55,607 nt of DNA, taken from positions 1 through 55,607 of the forward strand of contig CATLEG010000003.1 in assembly GCA_949915775.1 (NCBI GenBank), given 5' to 3'. The translations under genes and the position numbers were made by a program. This DNA comes from an uncultured Candidatus Melainabacteria bacterium (GTDB lineage: Bacteria > Cyanobacteriota > Vampirovibrionia > Gastranaerophilales > Gastranaerophilaceae). The notes under the pieces were generated by a model that worked only from the letters and a program-made list of their open reading frames with translations, was not told the origin of the DNA and did not search any database. This document shows, one piece after another, positions 23,472-31,195 of the stretch (the stretch's first letter is position 1; each line of letters starts with the position of its first letter).

Positions 23472-24116
23472 ATGCAAGTAAATAGAATACAATCAATCAA
23501 TCAATCGCAACAATCAACCAACTTTAAGGCGTTAAAAATAACAGAAAAAGGTGCAAAGGCTTTGAAAAAAGCTTTCGATCCCAAACAATTAGAGGAAGTT
23601 GCTAAATTAGGGGATGAATTAAAAAACACGAAGCATTTTGATTTAAATATTAGTGCAATTGGTGATGACTTATTTTATAAATTTAAACATAAGACAAATC
23701 CTAGACTTGACAGTGAAGCTCCACTTCACCCAAGATCTCTAAAAGGGGATAAATTAGACGCATACGGTATTGACCTTTTGGATTGTGGAGATATATATAT
23801 TTATGGAAATTTAAGATTTCCGACCGCAAAAGAAGCAGGAGAAGCATATTCTAAATTATCAGAACACGCAGAAAAATGCTATCCTTTTCCTTACGCAACA
23901 AATTCATTTGATAAACTTAAGTGGGCAGTAGACTCAACAAAAATACTAGATAGAGCAACAGAATATACAGGAAGTGATGCTATAGTATATGGCGCAGGAC
24001 CTTCTTCAGTTGTTAAGCAATCTAAACAAATTCAACCGACTAAAACTGTTAAGGTATCAAAACCATCAATAACACAGCGAATTAAAAATGCATGGCAAGC
24101 ATTAAAAGGTAACTAA
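23472..24116 (+). CDS. NFK-motif protein of unknown function (cassette 1)
   Basis: A 214-residue protein opening MQVNRIQSINQSQQSTNFKA, a short Asn/Gln-rich N-terminus ending in NFK, as seen on several proteins here. The rest is alpha/beta with a basic C-terminus (SITQRIKNAWQALKGN). It has no signal peptide or membrane segment by classical rules. The ATG at 23472 follows AAGGAG. The 5' flank and the first six residues match the start of the protein at 25443, while the bodies differ. Function unknown; I suspect the N-terminus is a family-wide tag, but that is inference. Confidence 0.65.
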   Translation: MQVNRIQSINQSQQSTNFKALKITEKGAKALKKAFDPKQLEEVAKLGDELKNTKHFDLNISAIGDDLFYKFKHKTNPRLDSEAPLHPRSLKGDKLDAYGIDLLDCGDIYIYGNLRFPTAKEAGEAYSKLSEHAEKCYPFPYATNSFDKLKWAVDSTKILDRATEYTGSDAIVYGAGPSSVVKQSKQIQPTKTVKVSKPSITQRIKNAWQALKGN

Positions 24117-24159
24117 TCTTTTAAAATATCTTTGATTTCATGGAGAAGTGCTCTAATCT

Positions 24160-24239
24160 CGGAGTAGTCAAAAGTTCGAGTTGCGACAACTCTCTCCCAA
24201 ATATAAAACAGACAATGACTTTTGTTATTGTCTGTTTTA
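24160..24239 (+). repeat. Degenerate tRNA-Leu 3' end plus terminator (copy 1)
   Basis: AGTTCGAGT, then a small palindrome GAGTTG-CGA-CAACTC, then CTCTCCCAAATATAAAACAGAC and the tRNA terminator hairpin. It resembles the T-arm and terminator of the tRNA at 22547 with the acceptor damaged. It is not a working tRNA. Confidence 0.6.
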
Positions 24240-24254
24240 TTTTGTATGAATATG

Positions 24255-24400
24255 GACGAGAACTCCGTTTTGGAGTTCGGCGACCTGCGAGCTGAGTGCG
24301 CAGTGTCCGAAACGATGATAGTCGGTCCGAAGGACTTAGTTTCGGACACGTAGGCACGTTATATGCGAGCAGGTCAAGAAGAGTCTCTTCATGCCCAAAT
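24255..24400 (+). repeat. Structured GC-rich element A ending in tRNA-Leu 3' end
   Basis: Starts GACGAGAACTC. It holds AACTCC/GGAGTT, GACCTGC/GCAGGTC and a 10-bp perfect stem TGTCCGAAAC/GTTTCGGACA. It ends with GAGTCTCTTCATGCCCAAAT, identical to 22609-22628 in the tRNA. A terminator AGGATAGAC/GTCTGTCCT-TTTTTT follows (24404-24434). Element B has the same framework with different stem sequences. Confidence 0.65.
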
Positions 24401-24454
24401 TGAAAAGGATAGACCTTGTGTCTGTCCTTTTTTATTTTGAGTTAATATTGAAGA

Positions 24455-24605
24455 GACGAGAACTCACTGGACAGAGTCCAGTCTAGTTCGAGCGCGAGTG
24501 AGCTGAGGGCGGAGGAGTTTTCTTTGTAGCAAGCAAAGCTTGTGAAAAGAAAATCCGTAGGCCCGTTAAACGCGAACGAGCAAGCCAGTCTCTTCATGCC
24601 CAAAT
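24455..24605 (+). repeat. Structured GC-rich element B ending in tRNA-Leu 3' end
   Basis: Same GACGAGAACTC start. Stems are ACTGGAC/GTCCAGT and GGA-TTTTCTTT/AAAGAAAA-TCC. It shares CGTAGGC and CGTTA with element A, and ends AGTCTCTTCATGCCCAAAT (24587-24605). Thirty bases near 24486-24516 recur with one mismatch at 55495-55536 on the other strand. Confidence 0.65.
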
Positions 24606-24706
24606 ATAGACAATGACTTTTGTTATTGTCTGTTTTATTTTGTACGTAAATATTATCCTGTCTTTTATTATGTTTATTGATTTTTACCTGTTCGAAAAAA
24701 TAAAAA

Positions 24707-25012
24707 TTATGCAATTTCTAATTCATAACCGAGTTCCTGAAAAATTCTGGCAATTGTAGAAAATTTCGGTTCTTTTTCTGATTTAAAAATACTATATAAA
24801 TGAGTTCGAGAAATTCCAACTTTTTTAGCAAATCCTGCAATACTATCTTTTGTTTTGATTACAATTTCTAACGCACGATAAAATGAATTGAAGTCACCGT
24901 CCTCAAGGTAGTCTTTAAGACTTGCATTGAGGTATAATTTTATATCTTCATCTGATTTCAAATCATTAACTATATAATTTTCTAAATCTATTGTATGCTT
25001 AAGTTCTTTCAT
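24707..25012 (-). CDS. HigA-like antitoxin, module 2
   Basis: A 101-residue HI1420-type antidote: KHTIDLENYIVNDLKSDEDI, then the HTH IAGFAKKVGISRTHLYSIFK and FSTIARIFQELGYELEIA. The chosen ATG at 25012 has GGAGAA upstream, overlaps the toxin stop as ATGA and aligns exactly with the module 1 antitoxin. The annotation-style upstream ATG (25027) would add five residues. About 100 bp of the downstream non-coding DNA is nearly identical to that behind module 1, although the proteins have diverged. Confidence 0.88.
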   Translation of the reverse strand: MKELKHTIDLENYIVNDLKSDEDIKLYLNASLKDYLEDGDFNSFYRALEIVIKTKDSIAGFAKKVGISRTHLYSIFKSEKEPKFSTIARIFQELGYELEIA

Positions 25013-25332
25013 TGTATGTTTCTCCATTCTTGAAGTATTTGTTTTGCCTTTTGGATATCTTTGCTTTGTGATGATTTATCACCCCCGTTTATGAGTAGGA
25101 CAATAATATTATCAATTTCTGTATAATAAATTCTATAACCTGAACCGAATTTCAATCTCAATTCGGATATCTCATTATCAATTTTCTTATGATCTCCAAA
25201 ATTATTTTCCAATAATCTTGTCAATCTTGATTGAATACGAGCTCTGTTAGCCTTATCCAATGACTCAAGCCAGTCAATAAACGGTACTTTATCATTAGAT
25301 AGTTGAGCAATTTTGACAATTCTTTGTTCCAT
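25009..25332 (-). CDS. RelE/HigB-type toxin (Gp49-like), module 2
   Basis: A 107-residue toxin aligned end to end with module 1: FIDWLESLDKANRARIQSRL, ISELRLKFGSGYRIYYTE, IVLLINGGDKSSQ and DIQKAKQI. It is about half identical to the first toxin. The GTG at 25359 would lie upstream of the -10 box, so ATG 25332 is the start. The -10 box ends 6 nt before it, again giving a nearly leaderless mRNA. Toxin-first operon with ATGA coupling to the antitoxin. Confidence 0.9.
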   Translation of the reverse strand: MEQRIVKIAQLSNDKVPFIDWLESLDKANRARIQSRLTRLLENNFGDHKKIDNEISELRLKFGSGYRIYYTEIDNIIVLLINGGDKSSQSKDIQKAKQILQEWRNIQ

Positions 25333-25338
25333 ATCTAT

Positions 25339-25367
25339 AGTGTACTCTATAGCAGACACAATGTCAA
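25339..25367 (-). promoter_or_regulatory. Promoter of toxin-antitoxin module 2
   Basis: On the minus strand: TTGACA, 17-nt spacer, TACACT. An imperfect inverted repeat (GTGTCT...AGTACAC) overlaps it. Its sequence differs from the module 1 operator, so the two modules may not cross-regulate. Confidence 0.65.
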
Positions 25368-25442
25368 TAGTTAGAATTTATTAGCAAAAAATTTTTTTTA
25401 CAGTTTTTATGATAATATTAAGACAAGAAAGGAGTAATATAT

Positions 25443-25724
25443 ATGCAAGTAAATAGAATTCATTATCAACCGGCTATGAGACCAAATTTTAAAGGTTTTG
25501 CACATTTTCATGCTTTAAAAGATGGCGATTATGTACTTAATACAGACAAAATCATTAAGATACAGCCAACAAAATACAGTGAAGGCGAAGCTTTAGGGGC
25601 ACAAATATTATTAGATAATAATACAAAAGTGGAATTGCCTAGTTATGTTTCATTTGATGATATTATTGAAACTATCTGTAACGCAGACCAAGATGATTAT
25701 GATGACTTAGATTGTGAAGCATAA
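25443..25724 (+). CDS. NFKG-motif small acidic protein (cassette 2)
   Basis: A 93-residue protein starting MQVNRIHYQPAMRPNFKGF. The body is strand-rich and the tail acidic (ICNADQDDYDDLDCEA). The ribosome site AAAGGAG and the upstream stretch TTAGCAAA...TTTTACAGTTTTTATGATAATA are shared with the gene at 23472, whose body is unrelated. So the two genes have conserved 5' ends and different cargo. Function unknown. Confidence 0.65.
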   Translation: MQVNRIHYQPAMRPNFKGFAHFHALKDGDYVLNTDKIIKIQPTKYSEGEALGAQILLDNNTKVELPSYVSFDDIIETICNADQDDYDDLDCEA

Positions 25725-25772
25725 AATAATAAAACTAATAAGATTGTAGTATAATCTTATTAGGAGGTTTAT

Positions 25773-26468
25773 ATGAATAAAATCCAACCAATAAATTCAA
25801 TTGACGCATTGGAAGTTTATAAAATTCTGTCATCTGAAAAACTTACAGACGCACAAAAAGCTCAATTTATAAAAAAGAATTCTACAACAATTAAAAATCT
25901 GGCTAAAACAAATATTTCAAAACAAGAATTTCAAGAAATGATGTCACACAGGCCTCTTATACGTTTTCGTCCGTTAAAAAACTCTTTCACAAAACAGGGC
26001 GATGATATTATGTTTGCAAAATCTGTCGGAATTACCAAAAAAGAAATTCGCCAATACATAAATTCAATTATAGACAATAATTTTGAAAATCAGCATCCAG
26101 AAAACATTGAAAAAGCAAAAGCATACGTCTATCGTCATGGCACAAAGGCTCAAGTGGTTTCTTTTTTAGAGTACGAACTTTCTGATGTAAGAACTACTCT
26201 TCAAAAGTTATACAAAACATTAGAGGATAATTCAGGCGGTCTTGCCGACTATTTTTCAAGACCAATTCATCGTATGGATAATATTACACTAGGAAAACTT
26301 TACAATACTATTGATAAAAGTTTAAAGAATTCTGCTGATGCAGGTTATATAAGCAAAGCCGACTTAAATTCGCATGCTGAATGGGCACTGGTAAGAATTT
26401 ACCAGATACAAAATAATTCTAAACTTATAAAAGCTCTTGAAGTTTATAAAGATTTAGCCAACTGTTAA
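25773..26468 (+). CDS. Hypothetical helical protein (231 aa)
   Basis: A 231-residue mostly alpha-helical soluble protein, starting MNKIQPINSIDALEVYKILS after TAGGAGG. The Asn/Gln-containing start recalls the MQVNRI proteins upstream but lacks NFKG. It has no recognised domain, signal or membrane segment. It lies 48 nt after the previous gene and probably shares its transcript. The gene is followed by a block of dispersed repeats (26485-26600). Confidence 0.55.
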   Translation: MNKIQPINSIDALEVYKILSSEKLTDAQKAQFIKKNSTTIKNLAKTNISKQEFQEMMSHRPLIRFRPLKNSFTKQGDDIMFAKSVGITKKEIRQYINSIIDNNFENQHPENIEKAKAYVYRHGTKAQVVSFLEYELSDVRTTLQKLYKTLEDNSGGLADYFSRPIHRMDNITLGKLYNTIDKSLKNSADAGYISKADLNSHAEWALVRIYQIQNNSKLIKALEVYKDLANC

Positions 26469-26529
26469 CCACTCACCAAAATTTGTAAAATCTGTACCAA
26501 TATCGTTCGGCTGGGCTACGTGCATAGCA

Positions 26530-26598
26530 CCCCTCACCCAAATTTGTAAATTCGCAAGCTCATTAACAAATTTTACCCTCTCCCGCAAGGGGCGAGGG
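26530..26598. repeat. Palindromic element, family P1 (intergenic copy)
   Basis: Outer arms CCCCTCACCC / CCCTCTCCCGCAAGGGGCGAGGG, inner stem AAATTTGT/ACAAATTT. It is preceded at 26498-26529 by a copy of the P2 repeat (ACCAATATC...GGCTACGTGCATAGCAC). Confidence 0.75.
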
Positions 26599-26603
26599 AA
26601 TAT

Positions 26604-27911
26604 TTATGAAAATCTTTTACCTACACAGTGATATTCAAAGCCGCGCTGTTTCAAGCGTTCACCGTCATACTGGTTTCTACCATCAAAGATTACGGGTTCT
26701 TTCAATAATTCTTTTACTCTGTCAAAATCAGGACGTCTGAACTCGTTCCATTCTGTTAAAAGTAGCATAAAGTCTGCGTTTTCAAGTGCTTCATATGAAT
26801 TTTTAGCATAAGTGATTTTATCACCCCAGATTTGTTTTGCCTGTTCAAAACCTTTAGGGTCATATGCTTGAACTTTAGCGCCGAATTCTAACAAGAAATT
26901 AATGATTGTAATTGCCGGTGACATTCTCATATCGTTTGTTTTAGGTTTAAAAGTCAAGCCCCAAACTGCAACAGTTTTTCCTGATAAATTCATGCCGTAA
27001 CGTGCAAGGATTTTATTTATAAAGATTACTCTTTGTTCTTTATTAACTTCATCAGCAGCTTCAATAAGCCTATGACCGCAATTATTGTCTTTTGCGGTTT
27101 TTAGTAAAGCTTTAACATCTTTCGGGAAACAGCTTCCGCCATACCCAAGCCCCGGGAATAAGAATTGCGAACCGATACGCTTGTCGGAACACATTCCGAT
27201 ACGGACCATTTCTGCATCTGCCCCAACTGCTTCACAGATATTAGCAATTTCGTTTGCATAAGAAATTTTGACGGCAAGAAATGAATTTGCAGCATATTTA
27301 GTCATTTCGGCAGATTTAACATCCATTATGACAAATCTGCTTGCTGTTCTGAAAAACGGAGCATAAACTTCCTGCATAATTGAAGTTGCTTTTGTAGAAT
27401 TTGACCCGATAACAACTCTGTCAGGTTTCAAGAAGTCATCAACTGCAGCACCTTGTTTTAAAAATTCGGGATTTGATACTACATCAAATTCACCGTCATA
27501 ATATTTTGCGATAGTTTGTGTAACTTTTTCGGCAGTGCCAACGGGAACGGTTGATTTATCAACAATAACTTTATAGCCGTTCATAGCTTTACCGATACTT
27601 TCTGCAACTGCCATAACGTATTGCATATCAGCAGAACCATCTTCGCTTTGCGGTGTTCCGACCGCAATAAAACATACTAAAGATTTTTTAACCGCATCAT
27701 CTAAATCTGAAGAAAATTTGAGTCGGCCTTCCATAACATTAGCTTTAATAAGTTCTTCCAATCCGGGTTCATAAATTGGAACAATACCATCTTCAAGTTT
27801 TTTAAGTTTTTCAAGGTCATTATCAACGCAAATAACGTCATTTCCCATATCTGCAAGACATGTACCTGCAACTAATCCAACGTATCCTGTTCCAATCACA
27901 CAAATCTTCAT
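26604..27911 (-). CDS. ugd: UDP-glucose 6-dehydrogenase
   Basis: A 435-residue enzyme that oxidises UDP-glucose to UDP-glucuronate with two NAD, for exopolysaccharide or capsule precursors. N-terminal Rossmann GTGYVGLVAGTCLADMGNDV, substrate-binding TVPVGTAE, the catalytic Cys in GYGGSCFPKDVKALL and the C-terminal domain WGLTFKPKTNDMRMSPAI are all present. The start is ATG 27911 behind GGAGAGAAAGGG; the ATG at 27953 only adds unconserved sequence. It diverges from the ABC exporter gene; no other sugar-nucleotide genes are nearby. Confidence 0.95.
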   Translation of the reverse strand: MKICVIGTGYVGLVAGTCLADMGNDVICVDNDLEKLKKLEDGIVPIYEPGLEELIKANVMEGRLKFSSDLDDAVKKSLVCFIAVGTPQSEDGSADMQYVMAVAESIGKAMNGYKVIVDKSTVPVGTAEKVTQTIAKYYDGEFDVVSNPEFLKQGAAVDDFLKPDRVVIGSNSTKATSIMQEVYAPFFRTASRFVIMDVKSAEMTKYAANSFLAVKISYANEIANICEAVGADAEMVRIGMCSDKRIGSQFLFPGLGYGGSCFPKDVKALLKTAKDNNCGHRLIEAADEVNKEQRVIFINKILARYGMNLSGKTVAVWGLTFKPKTNDMRMSPAITIINFLLEFGAKVQAYDPKGFEQAKQIWGDKITYAKNSYEALENADFMLLLTEWNEFRRPDFDRVKELLKEPVIFDGRNQYDGERLKQRGFEYHCVGKRFS

Positions 27912-27997
27912 TTTTTTACCCTTTCTCTCCACTTCCTCTTTATAGTACCACAAATAAAATTTTTATGAGATAATATTCAATAGGAATAGAGGGATAC

Positions 27998-29824
27998 ATG
28001 GATTACAAATTACAAAAAACTTCATCAAAAGATGCTTTTAATTACAAATATTTATTGGGAAAACTTTTCCCGTACATAAAACCGGTTTTACCAAGAGCAA
28101 TAACAAATTTAATTATTGCAGTACCTTTAGGTTTGCTGGATGGTGTTGTGGCTTTTTCATTGAAACCATACCTGGATTATGTTGTTAACGGAAATCCAGA
28201 ACATACATGGACTGTTCTTGGTTATACAATTCCTTCACAAGCTTTCTTGGCTGCCGTAATTCCTTTTGGAATAGTTGCTTTTGCTTTATTTCAAGGGATT
28301 TTGAAATATGCAAGCAATTATTTAACTGATTGGACTGGACAAAAGATTTCTTTATCTTTGAAAAAAGATTTGTTTAAAAAACTTACAACAATGGATCCGC
28401 AGTTTTTTGATATAAATTCTTCAGGGATTGTTTTAACAAGATATTTAACAGACCCTGACACTGCATCAAAAAACATTATTGATATGTTAAAGAATTTTAT
28501 TGCAACATTTTTTGGACTAATCGGACTTGTTGCAGTTCTTTTATACAATTCCTGGAAACTTGCAATTATCGGCGTAACTATTATGGCTATTGCAATTACA
28601 CCAGTCACATTAATAAGAAAAAGAATTAAAAAAGTGTCAAATGCAACAATGGTTGTTGGCGGAAATATGACAACTAATTTTAATGAAACTTTTTCCGGCA
28701 ATAAAATTATGACTGCGTATAACTTACAAAAAGACCAGAATGAAAAATTTGATAAACAAATTGATGAACAATTTCATCTTGCAATGTCATTGACAAAACG
28801 TGTAGGCTGGATGTCTCCGATAATGTATTTTGTATGTTCAATCGGGATTGCACTCGTTATGGCATACGGTAACCATTTGATTTTATCAGGTCAAATGACA
28901 GCAGGAAGTTTTGCATCTTTTGTAACTTCGCTTCTTTTATTATATAAACCGACCAAAACACTTGGAAACACTTTAACAAATCTACAAAGCGTTTTTGTTG
29001 CAATGAGCCGCGTATTTGAATTATTTGATATTAACCCTCAAATTCAATCACCTGAAAATGCAAAAACTCTAAACGGCTTAAATTCATCTATTGATTTTGA
29101 AAACGTTAATTTTGAATACGAAGCTGACACTCCTGTTATTAAAAATTTAAATTTACATATAAATAAAGGTGAAACTATTGCATTAGTCGGAAACTCAGGC
29201 GGCGGCAAAAGCACAGTTGTAAGCCTACTTCCAAGATTTTATGATATTAAATCCGGTTCTATCAAGTTCGACGGAACAGATATTCGGGAATTCTCTCTTG
29301 GAAGCCTTAGAGATAATATTTCATTTGTTTTTCAGGATAATTTCCTTTTCTCGGGAACAATAAAAGATAATATTTTAATGGGCAATGAAAACGCCACTGA
29401 TGAACAAGTTCAAAAAGTTATAGAAATGGCGCACTTAGATGAACTTGCCAAATCTCTTGAAGACGGTTTAGATACTTATGTCGGCGAACGCGGTACAACT
29501 TTGTCAGGCGGTCAAAGACAACGTGTTGCAATCGCGCGCGCAATGTTAAAAGATACACCGATTGTAGTTTTAGACGAAGCTACTTCTGCTCTTGATAACA
29601 ATTCAGAAGCTGTTGTTCAAAAAGCTCTTGATAATTTAATTCAAAATAAAACAGTATTTATTATTGCTCACAGATTATCAACCATTCAAAACGCAGACAG
29701 AATCGCGGTTATTAATGATGGTGAACTTGTTGAACTTGGTACACGCGATGAACTTTTACAAATCGAAAACGGTAAATTTAAATATTTATACAAAATGCAG
29801 TTCAAATCAAAGGTAAATGTATAG
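27998..29824 (+). CDS. MsbA-like ABC exporter (fused membrane and ATPase domains)
   Basis: A 608-residue half-transporter. Residues 30-330 hold six predicted membrane helices, and 360-600 the ATPase with Walker A GNSGGGKST, signature LSGGQRQRVAIARAML, Walker B VVLDEATSALD and the His switch IIAHRLST. The closest general type is the lipid A/lipid flippase MsbA, a homodimer in the inner membrane that exports lipids or drugs. RBS AGAGGGA. It diverges from ugd across 86 bp and is followed by the first CHAP gene. Confidence 0.88.
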   Translation: MDYKLQKTSSKDAFNYKYLLGKLFPYIKPVLPRAITNLIIAVPLGLLDGVVAFSLKPYLDYVVNGNPEHTWTVLGYTIPSQAFLAAVIPFGIVAFALFQGILKYASNYLTDWTGQKISLSLKKDLFKKLTTMDPQFFDINSSGIVLTRYLTDPDTASKNIIDMLKNFIATFFGLIGLVAVLLYNSWKLAIIGVTIMAIAITPVTLIRKRIKKVSNATMVVGGNMTTNFNETFSGNKIMTAYNLQKDQNEKFDKQIDEQFHLAMSLTKRVGWMSPIMYFVCSIGIALVMAYGNHLILSGQMTAGSFASFVTSLLLLYKPTKTLGNTLTNLQSVFVAMSRVFELFDINPQIQSPENAKTLNGLNSSIDFENVNFEYEADTPVIKNLNLHINKGETIALVGNSGGGKSTVVSLLPRFYDIKSGSIKFDGTDIREFSLGSLRDNISFVFQDNFLFSGTIKDNILMGNENATDEQVQKVIEMAHLDELAKSLEDGLDTYVGERGTTLSGGQRQRVAIARAMLKDTPIVVLDEATSALDNNSEAVVQKALDNLIQNKTVFIIAHRLSTIQNADRIAVINDGELVELGTRDELLQIENGKFKYLYKMQFKSKVNV

Positions 29825-29829
29825 ATTTT

Positions 29830-29875
29830 GTAACAATTAAGCAATTTTATCTAACAAAAATACTTTATATAAATA
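29830..29875 (+). promoter_or_regulatory. Duplicated upstream element before CHAP-like gene 1
   Basis: A 46-bp stretch containing AAGCAATTTTAT and ATACTTTATATA. It aligns without gaps to 30459-30504, upstream of CHAP gene 2. It does not look like a plain sigma-70 promoter. Confidence 0.5.
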
Positions 29876-29894
29876 AGGTAAAGGTTAGGTAGAA

Positions 29895-30452
29895 TTGTTT
29901 AATTTTTTTGCATTAAATCCATTCATATTTAATATGTTTAATCCATTCATGCCGTTTGGTAATTACTGGCAGAATTACGGTAACTTGCGATATACAAATC
30001 AAAACAGTATTTTTACACATGCAAATTATAATAATAATACAAATCATTCAACATATAATGAAGCAAAAGGTGAATTACTTGCAAATACTATCTTAAACGG
30101 TTTGCCAACAAACAGAGACCCGCAAAATCCACTATGTGCTCGTTATGTAAAAAACGGAATTGTTAAAAGCGGTTTAGGCAGATATGAACTTGGTAACGGT
30201 GAAGATAGCCAATATATGCTTAGACGTAATCTAAATTTCAAAGAAATAAAAGTAAAAGGTTCTGAACTCGAAAACCTTAAAAAAGGTTGTGCTGTTGTTT
30301 ATGATGCATTTGATTCAGACGGTGTAAATACAATTGGAAAAGACGGACATGTTATGGTTTCACTTGGTGACGGCAGATTTGTAAGTGACAAAATCGAAGA
30401 TGCAAGTGAAATTGTTAAATCTGATAATGCACATGTATTTATGGTAGTTTAA
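29895..30452 (+). CDS. CHAP/NlpC-P60-like cysteine peptidase 1 (TTG start)
   Basis: A 185-residue protein. The N-terminal 50 residues are Asn/Phe-rich (FNFFALNPFIFNMFNPF...). The rest resembles a papain-like amidase, with the likely Cys in NPLCARYVKNG and the His in GKDGHVMVSLGDGRFVSD. Such enzymes cut peptidoglycan cross-links. There is no classical signal peptide, so the Asn/Phe-rich start may serve in export. TTG at 29895 follows GTTAGG. A second peptidase gene with the same upstream element lies 75 nt downstream. Confidence 0.65.
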   Translation: MFNFFALNPFIFNMFNPFMPFGNYWQNYGNLRYTNQNSIFTHANYNNNTNHSTYNEAKGELLANTILNGLPTNRDPQNPLCARYVKNGIVKSGLGRYELGNGEDSQYMLRRNLNFKEIKVKGSELENLKKGCAVVYDAFDSDGVNTIGKDGHVMVSLGDGRFVSDKIEDASEIVKSDNAHVFMVV

Positions 30453-30458
30453 CATTTC

Positions 30459-30504
30459 GTTACAAAAAAGCAATTTTATAACATTTAAATACTTTATATA
30501 TATA
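30459..30504 (+). promoter_or_regulatory. Duplicated upstream element before CHAP-like gene 2
   Basis: Gapless match to 29830-29875, most conserved over AAGCAATTTTAT and ATACTTTATATA. This suggests that both peptidase genes answer to the same control. Confidence 0.5.
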
Positions 30505-30526
30505 CGGGTAATATAACGGGGAAATT

Positions 30527-31195
30527 ATGGGACTTGTTAATCTAAAAAAAGCTGACTTGATAAGTTATAATAGTAATCCTATTAATCCATTTTATAATGG
30601 ATACTTCTTCAATTTTGCAAATTCGCAAACACCTATATTCAATTTCAATTCATCATTAGGTACAGATTATTCAAAACTTTTTTATACAAACTTTGATGAT
30701 AACATGTTTAATACAAATAATTTTTCTAACAGAACAACCGGAAAACTTGGAATTGATCTTGTAAATAATGCAAAACAATATTTAGGTTACAAAGAAAGTG
30801 ATAATTCATACAAATTATTTACAAACGGAAGAACTGAACACTGGTGCGCTGATTTTGTAACTTATAACATTAAAGAAACATATAAAAAATATGGCAAAAA
30901 AGCTCCTATAGGCAATTTTAGTTCTGTAGAGCAATACAGACAATACGGAATTAAAAATAACTGTTATTTAAAAACAGAAGGTAAATCTAATAAAAAAGAA
31001 CTCATTGCTTCAAATGTAAAACCCGGAGATGTAGTAATCTTTAAAATTGGTAGATCACATACAGGTATTGTTACGAAGGTAAACGATGACGGTTCTTTTG
31101 AAACTATAGAAGGAAATACAAAATACGGAAAAGTTGCAAATAGAGAATATTCAGCTAATGAAATTACATTAAGCGGATTTGTTCAAGTATGCTAG
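30527..31195 (+). CDS. CHAP-domain cysteine peptidase 2
   Basis: A 222-residue protein. After an Asn/Phe-rich N-terminus (NPINPFYNGYFFNFANSQTP), residues 85-220 form a CHAP domain. It contains AKQYLGYKE, the catalytic Cys in HWCADFVTY, VKPGDVVIFKIG, the catalytic His in SHTGIVTKVNDDGSFETIEGN, then KVANREY. It is a predicted peptidoglycan amidase or endopeptidase. CGGGGAAATT precedes the ATG. Its last 32 bases overlap the convergent coaE gene. Confidence 0.82.
   Translation: MGLVNLKKADLISYNSNPINPFYNGYFFNFANSQTPIFNFNSSLGTDYSKLFYTNFDDNMFNTNNFSNRTTGKLGIDLVNNAKQYLGYKESDNSYKLFTNGRTEHWCADFVTYNIKETYKKYGKKAPIGNFSSVEQYRQYGIKNNCYLKTEGKSNKKELIASNVKPGDVVIFKIGRSHTGIVTKVNDDGSFETIEGNTKYGKVANREYSANEITLSGFVQVC

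Noticed and set aside
24120-24200. A possible additional tRNA
   Set aside because: A T-loop-like GTTCGAGT is present but no acceptor, D or anticodon stem can be formed.
22294-24605. An integrative element with its own integrase or transposase
   Set aside because: No recombinase-like protein is encoded anywhere in the window; only ends and attachment-like repeats are visible.
24113-24714. Minus-strand ORFs across the tRNA 3'-end repeats
   Set aside because: They cross terminators and structured elements; no ribosome site and no protein-like pattern.
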